A stretch of 64,000 nt of DNA, taken from contig NZ_JAAITI010000003.1 in the NCBI RefSeq assembly GCF_013304735.1, positions 62,001 to 126,000 of the forward strand. The letters run 5' to 3'. The notes under the pieces are model-generated. The model saw only the letters and a list, made by a program, of their open reading frames with translations. It did not search any database and was not told where the DNA came from. Numbering within the stretch: the stretch's first letter is position 1; the number at the start of each line of letters is the position of its first letter. The position numbers and the translations under genes were made by a program. Shown here piece after piece: positions 1 to 8,019 of this stretch. This DNA is from Blautia luti. Lineage in GTDB: Bacteria; Bacillota; Clostridia; Lachnospirales; Lachnospiraceae.

Positions 1-1
1 A

Positions 2-214
2 GCGTCCATCCTACTATCTTGCGAAGACAAGCATTCCCAATATACTAATCCGGAGGACTGGATGATATTCAGAGATACGCAGGAAGCTATTGTTGATGAA
101 GACACCTGGTATGTGGTTCAGAAAATCAGAGAGACCAAGCACCGCCCAATAGCACAGGGCAAAGCAAATCCGTTAACCGGACTCATGTTTTGCGCAGATT
201 GTGGTGGTGAATTT
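2..214 (+). pseudogene. Large serine recombinase fragment
   Basis: The frame is open from the window edge. It reads a segment typical of the recombinase domain of TnpX/TndX-like large serine recombinases (NPEDWMIFRDTQEAIVDEDTW, then LTGLMFCADCGGEF). The CADCG piece is normally the first half of the zinc-ribbon that follows. After GGEF (about position 214) the frame runs into unrelated codons until a stop at 358, so the rest of the zinc ribbon and the coiled-coil C-terminus are missing. The 5' part lies outside the window. I read it as the remnant of another element, broken at the junction with the MATE/MarR module. Family assignment is confident; the exact breakpoint is approximate. Confidence 0.75.
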
Positions 215-299
215 ATAAAATTTATCGCAACGGTTTTTAAGTTTTTGCTTCTTGATTACTTAACGGCGGAAAAAGAATGTTTTCACATAGGGCTGTTGT

Positions 300-1655
300 T
301 TACATGTCATTTTTTTGTTTTTTTAATTCTATACCCACCAGTACAACAGATAGCATAAACGCTGAAAAATCAGCAACAGGTCCCGCAAGCAATACTCCCA
401 TAATTCCGAAACGAAGCGGGAGCAGCAGGGTAAGCGGAATCAACACAAAGGTCTGCCTTGTTAATGCCAACAGAGCACCTTTTAACGATTTTCCTATTGC
501 GGTAAAAAAACTGGAAGAAAGCAACTGCACACCATTTACCAACACCATGAAAAGATAGGTACGCATGAACAAAACAGCAAATTCAAAATACAGCTCGTTC
601 CCATCTCCGAATAGCGAAATGATAGATTGCGGGAAAAATTGAAATGCGATGAAAGCAATTGTGGAAACAACAAGGTTCCATTTTACCGCAAGCAGGTAAG
701 CCTCCCGTACACGATGGTATTGCCTTGCCCCATAGTTGAAGCCGATAATCGGCTGTGTTCCCTGCGAGATTCCTACAACAATCGCAAGGATTATGGCATT
801 TGTTTTCATAACGATTCCGCAAGCAGCTAAGGGAATATCTGTTCCATATTTTGTTAATGCGCCGTAATAAGTCAACGAATTGTACTGAATGATTTGAATC
901 ACGGTAACTGCAATCTGGTTTGAGCTGCTGCTGATTCCCATGCTGCAAATTTTCATACTTTCTTTGATGTCCAATAAAAACGACTCTTTTTCAAAATGGA
1001 TTGTTTGGAAACGCCATAGATAACGGAGTGCGAGTATGAAGGAAAAAATTTGCCCAATAACTGTTGCCCAAGCTGCGCCGGCAATCCCCCAATCGCAAGC
1101 AAAAATAAAAATAGGGTCAAGAATGGTATTGATAATAGCTCCCATAACCATGCAAACCATTGAATACTTTGGTTTTCCATCTGCTCGAATCAAATTGCTC
1201 ATACCATTCGTTACAATAAGAAACGGCATTCCAATCAATGTTATGCTAGCATACTGCTTTGCATATGGAAATACATCTGTCGTTGCCCCAAATGCCTTTA
1301 GGAGCAAAGACAGAAAAGCTTCACCAACCAATAAATAAATAATTCCGAAAATCCCCATCAGAACAATACCATTTCCCGCTGCTTTGGCGGCAGCTTTCGG
1401 CTCTTTGCGTCCAAGACAGAGGGAAACACGGGAAGCACTGCCAATTCCAACCAGCAGTGCAATAGCAAGGCAGATGGTAGAGAACGGGTAGGCAACATTG
1501 GTTGCTGCATTTCCCAGATAACCGACCCCTTGACCAATAAAAATCTGATCCACAATATTGTAGATTGAGCCGACAAGAGACGCCATAATACTGGGAATGG
1601 CAAAATCTTTCAACAGTTTTGAAATTTTTTCATATCCTAGGGGATTCTCAGTCAT
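300..1655 (-). CDS. MATE family multidrug/Na+ antiporter
   Basis: Predicted inner-membrane efflux pump of the MATE family, which exports cationic drugs by Na+ or H+ antiport. About 450 residues with roughly 12 hydrophobic segments in two homologous halves is the usual size. Typical pieces are ASLVGSIYNIVDQIFIGQG near the N-terminus and GISQGTQPIIGFNYGA in the second half. An upstream ATG exists at 1664, but it abuts the GGGGG ribosome site. The ATG at 1655 has a 9-nt spacer and overlaps the end of the MarR gene by 8 bp, indicating translational coupling. The pair forms a regulator-pump operon, probably cargo of the neighbouring mobile element. The substrate cannot be told from sequence. Confidence 0.9.
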   Translation of the reverse strand: MTENPLGYEKISKLLKDFAIPSIMASLVGSIYNIVDQIFIGQGVGYLGNAATNVAYPFSTICLAIALLVGIGSASRVSLCLGRKEPKAAAKAAGNGIVLMGIFGIIYLLVGEAFLSLLLKAFGATTDVFPYAKQYASITLIGMPFLIVTNGMSNLIRADGKPKYSMVCMVMGAIINTILDPIFIFACDWGIAGAAWATVIGQIFSFILALRYLWRFQTIHFEKESFLLDIKESMKICSMGISSSSNQIAVTVIQIIQYNSLTYYGALTKYGTDIPLAACGIVMKTNAIILAIVVGISQGTQPIIGFNYGARQYHRVREAYLLAVKWNLVVSTIAFIAFQFFPQSIISLFGDGNELYFEFAVLFMRTYLFMVLVNGVQLLSSSFFTAIGKSLKGALLALTRQTFVLIPLTLLLPLRFGIMGVLLAGPVADFSAFMLSVVLVGIELKKQKNDM

Positions 1656-2097
1656 TAAATTCATCCCCCTTTCTTTCTATACGGAGTTCCGCTGTAATAT
1701 TTTCACCTGCCTGAATCAGCAAATCAATAAAGAGGTTTTTATCGGATTCCCTGAAGCCTTGCAATAAAAGAGCTTCTGTCTTTTCACATACCGTCTGTAT
1801 CTCATCAATTACAGACAGCGCACGTTCCGTAGGATACAGCTTACACGTCCGCTTATCCTTATCATTTGGGGAACGCATAATCATTCCCTGCTTTTCTAAT
1901 GCCGCAACTGTCCGTACAATATTGCTCGGATGAACATAAAACATATCCATTAAAGAATCCTGTAAAATGCCAGGCGAACGACAGATTTTAATCAAAAACA
2001 TATATTGGCTGTTGTTGATTCCAAAGGGGGCAAGCTGTTTATCCAAATAGATTTTGTAAAATCGGTCTGTTACTGAAAGCCATTTTAATAGTTTCAT
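1648..2097 (-). CDS. MarR family transcriptional regulator
   Basis: A winged-helix repressor of about 149 residues, the normal MarR length. The HTH region (SPGILQDSLMDMFYVHPSNIVRTVAALE) and the wing (RSPNDKDKRTCKLYPTE) are recognizable. The frame extends to 2151, but the start at 2097 (MKLLKWLS) is preceded by a clean AGGAGG eight bases upstream. The longer start would lie inside the promoter. It is the first gene of a two-gene operon with the MATE pump, so it most likely represses that pump and itself and releases DNA when it binds a xenobiotic. The ligand is unknown. Confidence 0.9.
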   Translation of the reverse strand: MKLLKWLSVTDRFYKIYLDKQLAPFGINNSQYMFLIKICRSPGILQDSLMDMFYVHPSNIVRTVAALEKQGMIMRSPNDKDKRTCKLYPTERALSVIDEIQTVCEKTEALLLQGFRESDKNLFIDLLIQAGENITAELRIERKGDEFND

Positions 2098-2122
2098 AGA
2101 TATATTCCTCCTAACCACCAGT

Positions 2123-2151
2123 ATTATAATACAATATGCGTGCGCACGCAA
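2123..2151 (-). promoter_or_regulatory. marR-MATE promoter with palindromic operator
   Basis: On the minus strand TTGCGT (2146-2151), a 17-bp spacer and TATAAT (2123-2128) form a sigma-A promoter. A perfect 14-bp palindrome, TGCGTGCGCACGCA (2137-2150), covers the -35 box and half the spacer. MarR proteins bind such inverted repeats, so autorepression is inferred. Confidence 0.75.
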
Positions 2152-2185
2152 CTACTTTTAACATTATATCTGCCGCTTTGTCCTC

Positions 2186-2560
2186 CTAAACACAAATCAA
2201 TTCTACATCTATAATCTCTACTGCTCTGCTACGAATATTATTCATTTTCCTAACCCATTCCATCTGATCCTGCATCTTCAGTTTTTCTGTCACGCCCCAC
2301 TGCTCAGCCATCTGTTCCACCAGCATTTCAACTTTTTCTCTCGCTTCTTTATCGACCTGATTCAAATGCTCCGTCAATTTCCCGGTCAGTACCAGATATT
2401 GATACCTGGCACTCCTGTGTTCCTTCAGAAACTGTTTTCGCATTATTCCATATTTCCCATATGTGGGTTCTTCCTCATTGATTTCCAGATCCGGCAGATA
2501 ATAATCTCCATGCAGTGTGTAGTTCAGTCCGTTCTTTTCATCATAAATCTGTTTCTTCAT
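2186..2560 (-). CDS. tnpV: TnpV-like transposon protein (element 1)
   Basis: A small conserved protein of 124 residues beginning MKKQIYDEKNGLNYTLHGDYYLPD, matching TnpV proteins of Tn4451-type and related Clostridia elements. The role is not established. The middle (YGIMRKQFLKEHRSARYQYL) is conserved with the copy at 12545-12919, and the C-terminal halves diverge. In both elements it directly follows mobV on the same strand, so it is probably co-transcribed with the relaxase. Its start lies 4 bp beyond the stop that the upstream mobV frame would have without its frameshift. Confidence 0.85.
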   Translation of the reverse strand: MKKQIYDEKNGLNYTLHGDYYLPDLEINEEEPTYGKYGIMRKQFLKEHRSARYQYLVLTGKLTEHLNQVDKEAREKVEMLVEQMAEQWGVTEKLKMQDQMEWVRKMNNIRSRAVEIIDVELICV

Positions 2561-2656
2561 ATTCTTACAACTCCATTTCTCTATATTTTGTTTTGTTCTT
2601 CTTTATCTGTACATTGTGTTCTTCACTTCGTTCTCTTGCCCATTGTATACGGTCGC

Positions 2657-3979
2657 CTATTTTTTCGGCATTTGTTCTTTCTGCTTTTTCGCTTCAAGTT
2701 CCGCCTGCATCCGGATATCGTCCTGCACCAGTCTTTCTACCATATCTTTCCCCAGCATACGTAAAAGTCGATTGTATCTGTCTGCAAATCCCTGCAATAT
2801 TTCTTTCTCACCGGATAATTTCTGATAATCCTTCTGAACTTCTGCCAGTTCCTTTTTAGTGTTCTCGTGCTCCTGCTTTTTCTTCTGAAACTTACTTTTC
2901 CACTTATCTCTTTCTCTGGTAAGTTCTTTAACCTGTGCAGCCATCGCACCAATTTTATTCTTCATTTCAATGAACAAGGGTTTTATTTTCTTATCCCGAT
3001 AAGTTACCGCACGTTCCAATGCTGTAGCTTCCGGCAAAAATGTTTTGATCATTCCATATTCTTTTATTTCCTTACTGACATTATCCATCACCGGTTGCAG
3101 GAATTCTCTTCTGTCCTCCAGTTTTTTCAATTCCGTTTCTGCGTTCTCGGCACGTTTTTCTGCTATTTCTTTATCTTTCTGGAACTGAATTTTTTCTTCT
3201 TCCAGTAGTTTAATATCTGCCCTTGCGTCCGCAATCTGAGAAATCAATCCTTCGTTCTCTGCTGTCAGATTTTCTTTTTCCTGCTCCAGTTCCTGCACTT
3301 CCTTTTTACGTTCCTTTTTCTTGAAATTATAAACGTCCAGATGCTCTTCATGTGTACCTTTCTGTTCCCATTCAATTCCACGTTGCATTGCGATTTCTGC
3401 CAGCACTTCTTTTTCATGATTTATCCACTGATTCAGTTCTGTATCATGCTTATTTCCGCCTTGAAATCCAAGACTTTTTAATGCCTGCTTCAGTGAAACT
3501 CTAGTATCCATTCCTTTTCCCTTCCAGTTGGTCACATAAGGGACAAAATCGATATGCAGATGTGGAGTAGCTTCGTCCTGATGCAGATAGCAACTAAATA
3601 CCCGAAGTGTCGGATTCCGCTTCTGGAAATCTTTCATATATTCGTCCAATACCTTTACAGCCAGATTTCCTTCTGTTGTTCCCACTGCCATATCCTCTCG
3701 ATTTCCAATCTGGAATATCACTTCATGGAACAACTTTTCCTGTTTGCTCTGTCGGATTTTTTCATAATAATTTGCAATCTGCCGGTCCTTTCTTTTCCCG
3801 ACATTGTATCTCTCCGTAGCATCGTCAAACAGTTCCTTATAAACTTCTTTCAGATTCTCATTCTTATAACAAATGTTCAATTGCACTCTGTCCGGATCTA
3901 CATTTTCTGCTACAAAATCCCGTCTGTTATGAGCCAGTGAACCGGCTCCGATCATGCCACTGATTGTCCGTTTCATCAT
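2657..3979 (-). CDS. MobV (Mob/Pre) relaxase, C-terminally frameshifted
   Basis: The relaxase nicks oriT and starts conjugative mobilization by a helper element. The N-terminal Mob_Pre domain (about residues 1-200) has the MobV metal-binding signature HQDEATPHLH at residues 133-142, followed by a long Glu/Lys-rich coiled coil (about 215-440). The start at 3979 (ATGATG) is chosen for the AGAGGTGA site upstream; the frame also runs to 4024. The protein stops after QMPKK. The +1 frame continues with a tail matching that of the sister MobV (QWARERSEEHNV, KKNKTKYREMEL) to a stop at 2565-2567. A missing A in a run of six (six rather than seven) would explain the loss of about 30 residues. The catalytic domain is intact. 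Confidence 0.9.
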   Translation of the reverse strand: MMKRTISGMIGAGSLAHNRRDFVAENVDPDRVQLNICYKNENLKEVYKELFDDATERYNVGKRKDRQIANYYEKIRQSKQEKLFHEVIFQIGNREDMAVGTTEGNLAVKVLDEYMKDFQKRNPTLRVFSCYLHQDEATPHLHIDFVPYVTNWKGKGMDTRVSLKQALKSLGFQGGNKHDTELNQWINHEKEVLAEIAMQRGIEWEQKGTHEEHLDVYNFKKKERKKEVQELEQEKENLTAENEGLISQIADARADIKLLEEEKIQFQKDKEIAEKRAENAETELKKLEDRREFLQPVMDNVSKEIKEYGMIKTFLPEATALERAVTYRDKKIKPLFIEMKNKIGAMAAQVKELTRERDKWKSKFQKKKQEHENTKKELAEVQKDYQKLSGEKEILQGFADRYNRLLRMLGKDMVERLVQDDIRMQAELEAKKQKEQMPKK

Positions 3980-4006
3980 AAATTTTCTCACCTCTTTTCT
4001 ACTCGA

Positions 4007-4022
4007 GTGCCAGACATGGCAC
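4007..4022. repeat. Hairpin upstream of mobV (element 1)
   Basis: GTGCCAGACATGGCAC, a perfect 6-bp stem with a GACA loop, sits about 28 bp upstream of the relaxase start. The identical 16 bp occurs at the same place in element 2 (14371-14386). The position suggests relaxase autoregulation or part of oriT. Confidence 0.6.
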
Positions 4023-4090
4023 ATAATTTTTATTTACGCCAGTTATGGCGATATTTAAGAAATTTTCGCCGGATACGATATTTAGGAACC

Positions 4091-4221
4091 TTCTCGAACA
4101 TTAGTAGTTCGAGAAGTATCGGGGACAAGCCCCTCTTTTGTTACTTTTGTCAAAAGTAACGCAAAAGCACTTTCGACAGCCGTACCGTCCATCAAAAGTC
4201 CCCTTGCGCCCTGCCGGGGGC
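4091..4221. other. Candidate oriT region (element 1)
   Basis: The non-coding stretch holds a 9-bp-arm hairpin (4091-4115), a GGGG/CCCC hairpin (4121-4134), a 21-bp palindrome with 10-bp arms around one base (4140-4160), and a G/C-rich end (4201-4221). Positions 4140-4221 match 14449-14530 of the other element at 80 of 82 bases. Such conservation upstream of a MobV gene fits a transfer origin, but no nick site is proven. Confidence 0.45.
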
Positions 4222-4276
4222 ATAACGTCCTTATGGACGTCTGTTCTGCACCGACCGAAGTGAATCATAGATCTGT

Positions 4277-4507
4277 TTATTCTGGTATCCTCGCCTGCAC
4301 ATATTCCAAATCTCCACAATAAGGTGTTCCCACCAGATACCATTCTCTTGCCAGATTCATCTCCATTCTGGTCTGTACCCATTCATCATCTACCAGCACT
4401 TCCAGTCCTTCTCCGCAGTGAAATCCTGTATCAATCCATAAATCTGATGATAATAATCCATATCTTCCATTGCTGCTGTTATATCCTAATCTTCCCTGTT
4501 TCATCAT
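4277..4507 (-). CDS. DUF5348 family protein (element 1)
   Basis: A 76-residue protein beginning MMKQGRLGYNSSNGRYGLLSSD, of the DUF5348 type found in mobilizable elements of gut Firmicutes. Function is unknown. It is rich in aromatic and acidic residues, with no membrane segment. The start at 4507 has AGGAG seven bases upstream; the frame extends to 4555 without a ribosome site. A close paralog with the same length and start motif lies at 14564-14791. In both elements it separates the replication genes from the mob region. Confidence 0.75.
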   Translation of the reverse strand: MMKQGRLGYNSSNGRYGLLSSDLWIDTGFHCGEGLEVLVDDEWVQTRMEMNLAREWYLVGTPYCGDLEYVQARIPE

Positions 4508-4527
4508 TTTCTGCTCCTTTCCAGTCT

Positions 4528-4613
4528 GTAAACGAAATTTGTAAACGGAGTTCAAAAGATTTTAAAAGTTAACGTTTTAAGTTTTTTCTTCAAGTTCCGT
4601 TTACATCGTTTAC
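4528..4613. other. Candidate replication origin with GTAAACG iterons
   Basis: Two direct copies of GTAAACG (4528-4534, 4541-4547) face two inverted copies (4598-4604, 4607-4613) across an A+T-rich core containing GTTAACG. The array lies immediately downstream of the helicase gene. Iterons flanking an A+T-rich core resemble the origins of SaPI-type islands, which also use a VapE-like initiator helicase. Origin function is inferred. Confidence 0.6.
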
Positions 4614-4621
4614 AATAATCT

Positions 4622-5998
4622 TTACTCAAACGGTATTTCCAACTGTTCCGGTACTTCTATAAATCCGTCTTTATCTTTCTTCACCGAATCTTTCATCCGT
4701 TTCCATGACCGCTGTATTCCATATTCCTTTCCGAATCGATGTGTACCATGTGGTTTCCAGCCTACAATCGCATTGTTCATAATATTGGCAATTTCTTTAC
4801 CTTCCCACTGTTTCATTTCTCCGGTTCGATGTAGCGCTTCATCGAACAGAATTCTTGTACATACATAATCGTCATCGTAGTCATCAAGAAATTCCTGTAT
4901 GATTCCGGCATTGGTATCTTCCGGCATAAATTCTTTCTGCAGACGCTTTGCCTCTTCCTCAATTTCCTTTGTAAATCCTAAGAACACATTTCCCTGTCGA
5001 TACAGTACCATTGCCTCTGCCCAAGCCTGTTCGATATAGGCTTTGCTCTCTGCCTCATTGTCCAGAATATGAACTTCTGCTTTCGACATATCTGTCATCA
5101 CCGGAGCAAATCTTCTGTTTCCGGTTCTGTCCAGCGGAAGGAAATTCAAATCATTTGAAGTACCGCAAAATACACACTGTCTCGGTCTGTCTTCCGGGTG
5201 AACTTCATAAGGTACTTTATAAGTTTCTTTCTGTCTGCTCAGAAACGATTTTATCTGTTCAATATTCTTTGCTGTGATAGTTGCCTTCATTTCTCCCATT
5301 TCGATAATCCAGTGATTTTGCAGTTTTCTGTAAATATTTTCATCATCCAAATGATCCAGATTGTCGCTGAACCATTCTTCTTTTATCGCTAGATATTTGA
5401 AAAATGTGGACTTTCCGGCTCCCTGACTCCCAACCAAACACAACATAATATCATATTTTATTCCCGGTTCATAAATTCTTGAAATCGCTGCCAGCATGTG
5501 CATTTTCATTACTCCGATTGTATATTTGCTCTTTTCTGCTCCCAGAAAATGTGGAAGCATATTTTCTATTCTTGGAATTCCGTCCCAGACCAGACTCTCC
5601 AGATAATCTCTAATTGGGTGATATTTATTTTCATTGGAAACAATATCTATTCCTGCTTTGATCACACGCTCACTTGTCAGTTCATAATTTTCTTCCAGAT
5701 ACATCTTCAAATTATTTTCATCAGTATCTGTAACCGTAGGACTGTTATTCCTCCGCTCCCAGGGAACCTCTTTTACAATGTCCATCCTTCCAGAAAGTTC
5801 ATTTCGTTTAATCGCTTTTTTCAATACCGGATCATTTTGAAGTACGGTTACACAATTTCTAATTGTCTGCTTTGTTCTTCCTTTATCCGTATGCTCCAAC
5901 ATATTATTGACATCTTCTGTTGTAAGCATTTCCTCGTTCACAATATCTTCTAATTCCATCAAGGACTTCTCGCTGATATTCGTTAATTCTTTCTTCAA
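4622..5998 (-). CDS. VapE-type replicative helicase
   Basis: A virulence-associated E (VapE, PF05272) family protein, the SF3-like helicase/initiator of many plasmids, satellites and integrative elements. The Walker A motif GSQGAGKST is at about residues 190-198, followed by the acidic Walker B-like IIEMGEM and the family box CVFCGTSNDLNFLPLDRTGNRR. There is no ATG start. TTG at 6007 touches the GGAGG site, while TTG at 5998 is 9 nt from it and is preferred. It overlaps the primase gene by about 95 bp, so the two are coupled. With the primase and the adjacent iterons it forms a self-replication module that can act when the element is excised. Confidence 0.85.
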   Translation of the reverse strand: MKKELTNISEKSLMELEDIVNEEMLTTEDVNNMLEHTDKGRTKQTIRNCVTVLQNDPVLKKAIKRNELSGRMDIVKEVPWERRNNSPTVTDTDENNLKMYLEENYELTSERVIKAGIDIVSNENKYHPIRDYLESLVWDGIPRIENMLPHFLGAEKSKYTIGVMKMHMLAAISRIYEPGIKYDIMLCLVGSQGAGKSTFFKYLAIKEEWFSDNLDHLDDENIYRKLQNHWIIEMGEMKATITAKNIEQIKSFLSRQKETYKVPYEVHPEDRPRQCVFCGTSNDLNFLPLDRTGNRRFAPVMTDMSKAEVHILDNEAESKAYIEQAWAEAMVLYRQGNVFLGFTKEIEEEAKRLQKEFMPEDTNAGIIQEFLDDYDDDYVCTRILFDEALHRTGEMKQWEGKEIANIMNNAIVGWKPHGTHRFGKEYGIQRSWKRMKDSVKKDKDGFIEVPEQLEIPFE

Positions 5999-6578
5999 TT
6001 TTTTCAACCTCCCTTCTCTTCATCTTGAAAAACTCTACAATCTCTTCTCCTGTTCCAAACATCAGCACGTCCAGATAGTCATTTATCTTTCTTTCATTTG
6101 CCAATGCCTCCGTAAATAATTCGTGCCACTCTTCATCTGGTTCTGGTTTGTAAATCTCTTTCCAGAACTGAATCCATTTCAGATATCTGATCAGCACGTC
6201 TGTTGCATGTTTCAACCACTGCTCCAGTTTTTCTCTGATCATCACAACTTTAGGTTTCTTTGATATCAAAGTATTCCTGCTTTGGTGCATCCTTTTGTAT
6301 TTGTTTCTGTCTTCGATTTTTATATCCAGTCCAAAATCTTCTATCATCTTTTTCGCAGCTTCATACTGTGATATTCCAAATAACCTTGCTGTAAAATCTA
6401 TCGCATCACCGCCCACTCCACATGCAAAGCAGTGATATATTTTATCGGCCTTCATACTTGGGTGTCGGTCTTTATGAAACGGACAACACGCCATTCCATT
6501 TCTTTTTACTTTAATCCCGTAATGCTCCGCAGCCTGTCTGGCTGTCACACATTCTTTTACCTGTTCAAATAATGTCAC
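5904..6578 (-). CDS. CHC2 zinc-finger primase-like protein
   Basis: The N-terminus carries the CHC2 zinc ribbon of DnaG-type primases, with C32, H35, C50 and C53 in CCPFHKDRHPSM and YHCFACGVGGDAIDF. Only 224 residues are present. The remainder is a helical Lys/Glu-rich region, and I see no TOPRIM catalytic domain. It is therefore a priming accessory protein or a reduced primase rather than a complete DnaG. The start is GTG at 6578 with AGGAGGT about 7 nt upstream. It is co-transcribed with the downstream VapE-type helicase. Confidence 0.8.
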   Translation of the reverse strand: MTLFEQVKECVTARQAAEHYGIKVKRNGMACCPFHKDRHPSMKADKIYHCFACGVGGDAIDFTARLFGISQYEAAKKMIEDFGLDIKIEDRNKYKRMHQSRNTLISKKPKVVMIREKLEQWLKHATDVLIRYLKWIQFWKEIYKPEPDEEWHELFTEALANERKINDYLDVLMFGTGEEIVEFFKMKRREVEKIEERINEYQREVLDGIRRYCERGNAYNRRCQ

Positions 6579-6678
6579 TTCTACCTCCTGCCCCTCCGGA
6601 CAAGTCTCTGATGAACAGATATTCGGGAATTGTTGTATCGTTCAATTCGTGATATACTGAATCTGCCAAGATGATATA

Positions 6679-6753
6679 TCAGTGAATCTGATTATCAGAG
6701 AACTTGCTCAGATATTTTGTCTGGGCTTTTTCTTTTTGTCTGTTAGTAGCCAT
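6679..6753 (-). CDS. Small hypothetical protein, 24 aa
   Basis: A 24-codon frame (MATNRQKEKAQTKYL..., ending DNQIH) starts at 6753. AAGGAG lies 8 nt upstream and overlaps the end of the preceding small gene. It is very basic at the N-terminus. Nothing else identifies it; the good ribosome site and operon position are the only support. Confidence 0.4.
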   Translation of the reverse strand: MATNRQKEKAQTKYLSKFSDNQIH

Positions 6754-6764
6754 AGTTCCACTCC

Positions 6765-6935
6765 TTATACGAATCTCCTTGTTGGGATAATGATAATTTC
6801 AAATTTGCTTCCATCCTCTAATTCAAGAAGAATCGCATAATCCGAATCTCGATCCGGTAAAATGGAACTTATCTTCAGCTTCTTACTATAATTGAGCGTA
6901 TCAAATATTTTTCTGACTACTTTCTTTGTTTTCAT
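6765..6935 (-). CDS. Small hypothetical protein, 56 aa
   Basis: A 56-codon frame beginning MKTKKVVRKIFDTLNYSKK and ending IIIIPTRRFV, with GGAGGA nine bases before the ATG. It lies between integrase and primase on the same strand. The composition (alternating charged and hydrophobic strands in KISSILPDRDSDYAILLELEDG) looks like a small beta-rich protein. I do not recognize a family. Confidence 0.6.
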   Translation of the reverse strand: MKTKKVVRKIFDTLNYSKKLKISSILPDRDSDYAILLELEDGSKFEIIIIPTRRFV

Positions 6936-6953
6936 GTGTCTTTTCCTCCATAT

Positions 6954-8006
6954 TTAACGTTTGTTGTCCAACATCTCAGCTACCTTTTTTTGCTGTGACG
7001 GATACAGGTGACCATAAGTGTTTAATGTCATCTGAATATCTTTGTGCCCCAGTCTTTCCTTGATGATCAGTGGCTCTACACCCTGATAAATCAGATATGC
7101 TACATGGCTGTGACGGATATCATGCACTCTGATTGGTTTTACACCGGTCAATGCTTCATACTTCTTAAGCCGTTTCTGCAGTGTTCTCGCCACAATCGGA
7201 AATAACCGCTGATTTTCCGGAAATCCATAATGCTTCTTCGCATACTCCTGCACCTCTTCTTTAAGAAAATTAGGAATATCAATGGTACGGACTGAATTTT
7301 CTGTTTTTGGAGTATCAATCACATCTCTTTTCCTGATCCGGTTATAAGTCTTATTGATATGCAAAAGATTACCACTCATATCAAAGTCTGAAAGACTCAA
7401 TGCCAGAAGTTCTCCTTCCCTGATTCCTGTCCAGAACAGGATTTCAAATATCAGATAATCCTCACTCTCTGGCTCAATCCCGGCGATAAAGCTGTCATAT
7501 TCTGCTTTCGTCCAAAATTCCAGCTTATTAGCATCCGATTTCCCCATCTTTTTTACTTTCTTACATGGATTTTCCTTCAGATTGTAAATTTTCTGTGCAT
7601 GATTAAACAGTGCATTTAACTGATTCTGAATCATACGCTCATAAGTCTTGCTGTAACCTTTTTCCTGAATGGTGTTCTGCCACTGGATAATCTCTGCCGG
7701 TGTGATCTCATTCATTTTTCTTGTTCCAAAATACGGAACAATGTGCTTGTTCATCATGTGCTGCTTGTTACGGATTGAATTTTCTTTCAGTTCATTCTTT
7801 TTATCTTCAAAATAGACTTGAATAAAACTGTTCATCTCCATTTTCATATCCGCTGCAGTCTTTCTTATGAATTCCTTTTCATAATTCAATGCTTCTTTCT
7901 TTGTCTTGAACCCTCTTTTCAGCTTCTGCGTTTTCTTACCTGTCCAGTCAATATAGCGGAAGCTCACATACCAGGTTCCCTGTGTTTTGTCCTTGTAAGC
8001 TGACAT
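6954..8006 (-). CDS. Tyrosine integrase (element 1)
   Basis: The site-specific recombinase that integrates and excises the element. It has an N-terminal AP2-like arm-binding domain (residues 1-45, with GTWYVSFRYIDWTG), a SAM-like core-binding domain (about 55-155) and a catalytic domain with R196, H295-x-x-R298, H321 and nucleophile Y331 (NTYGHLYP). At 350 residues it is typical. The start at 8006 has GGAGG seven bases upstream; a longer frame to 8120 overlaps the HTH gene and lacks a site. It is about 55% alike by eye to the integrase at 16264-17481, with every catalytic residue at the same number. The shared tuf repeat implies the same target. Confidence 0.95.
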   Translation of the reverse strand: MSAYKDKTQGTWYVSFRYIDWTGKKTQKLKRGFKTKKEALNYEKEFIRKTAADMKMEMNSFIQVYFEDKKNELKENSIRNKQHMMNKHIVPYFGTRKMNEITPAEIIQWQNTIQEKGYSKTYERMIQNQLNALFNHAQKIYNLKENPCKKVKKMGKSDANKLEFWTKAEYDSFIAGIEPESEDYLIFEILFWTGIREGELLALSLSDFDMSGNLLHINKTYNRIRKRDVIDTPKTENSVRTIDIPNFLKEEVQEYAKKHYGFPENQRLFPIVARTLQKRLKKYEALTGVKPIRVHDIRHSHVAYLIYQGVEPLIIKERLGHKDIQMTLNTYGHLYPSQQKKVAEMLDNKR

Positions 8007-8019
8007 CTTAAAACCTCCT

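Noticed and set aside
4101..4382. A 93-codon frame across the candidate oriT block
   Set aside because: It overlaps the well-supported DUF5348 gene and the conserved palindromic DNA. The homologous block in element 2 does not keep the frame.
4528..4613. CRISPR-like repeats near the VapE gene
   Set aside because: The GTAAACG repeats are 7 bp, partly inverted and irregularly spaced. An iteron array fits better. No CRISPR array or cas gene was seen anywhere in the window.
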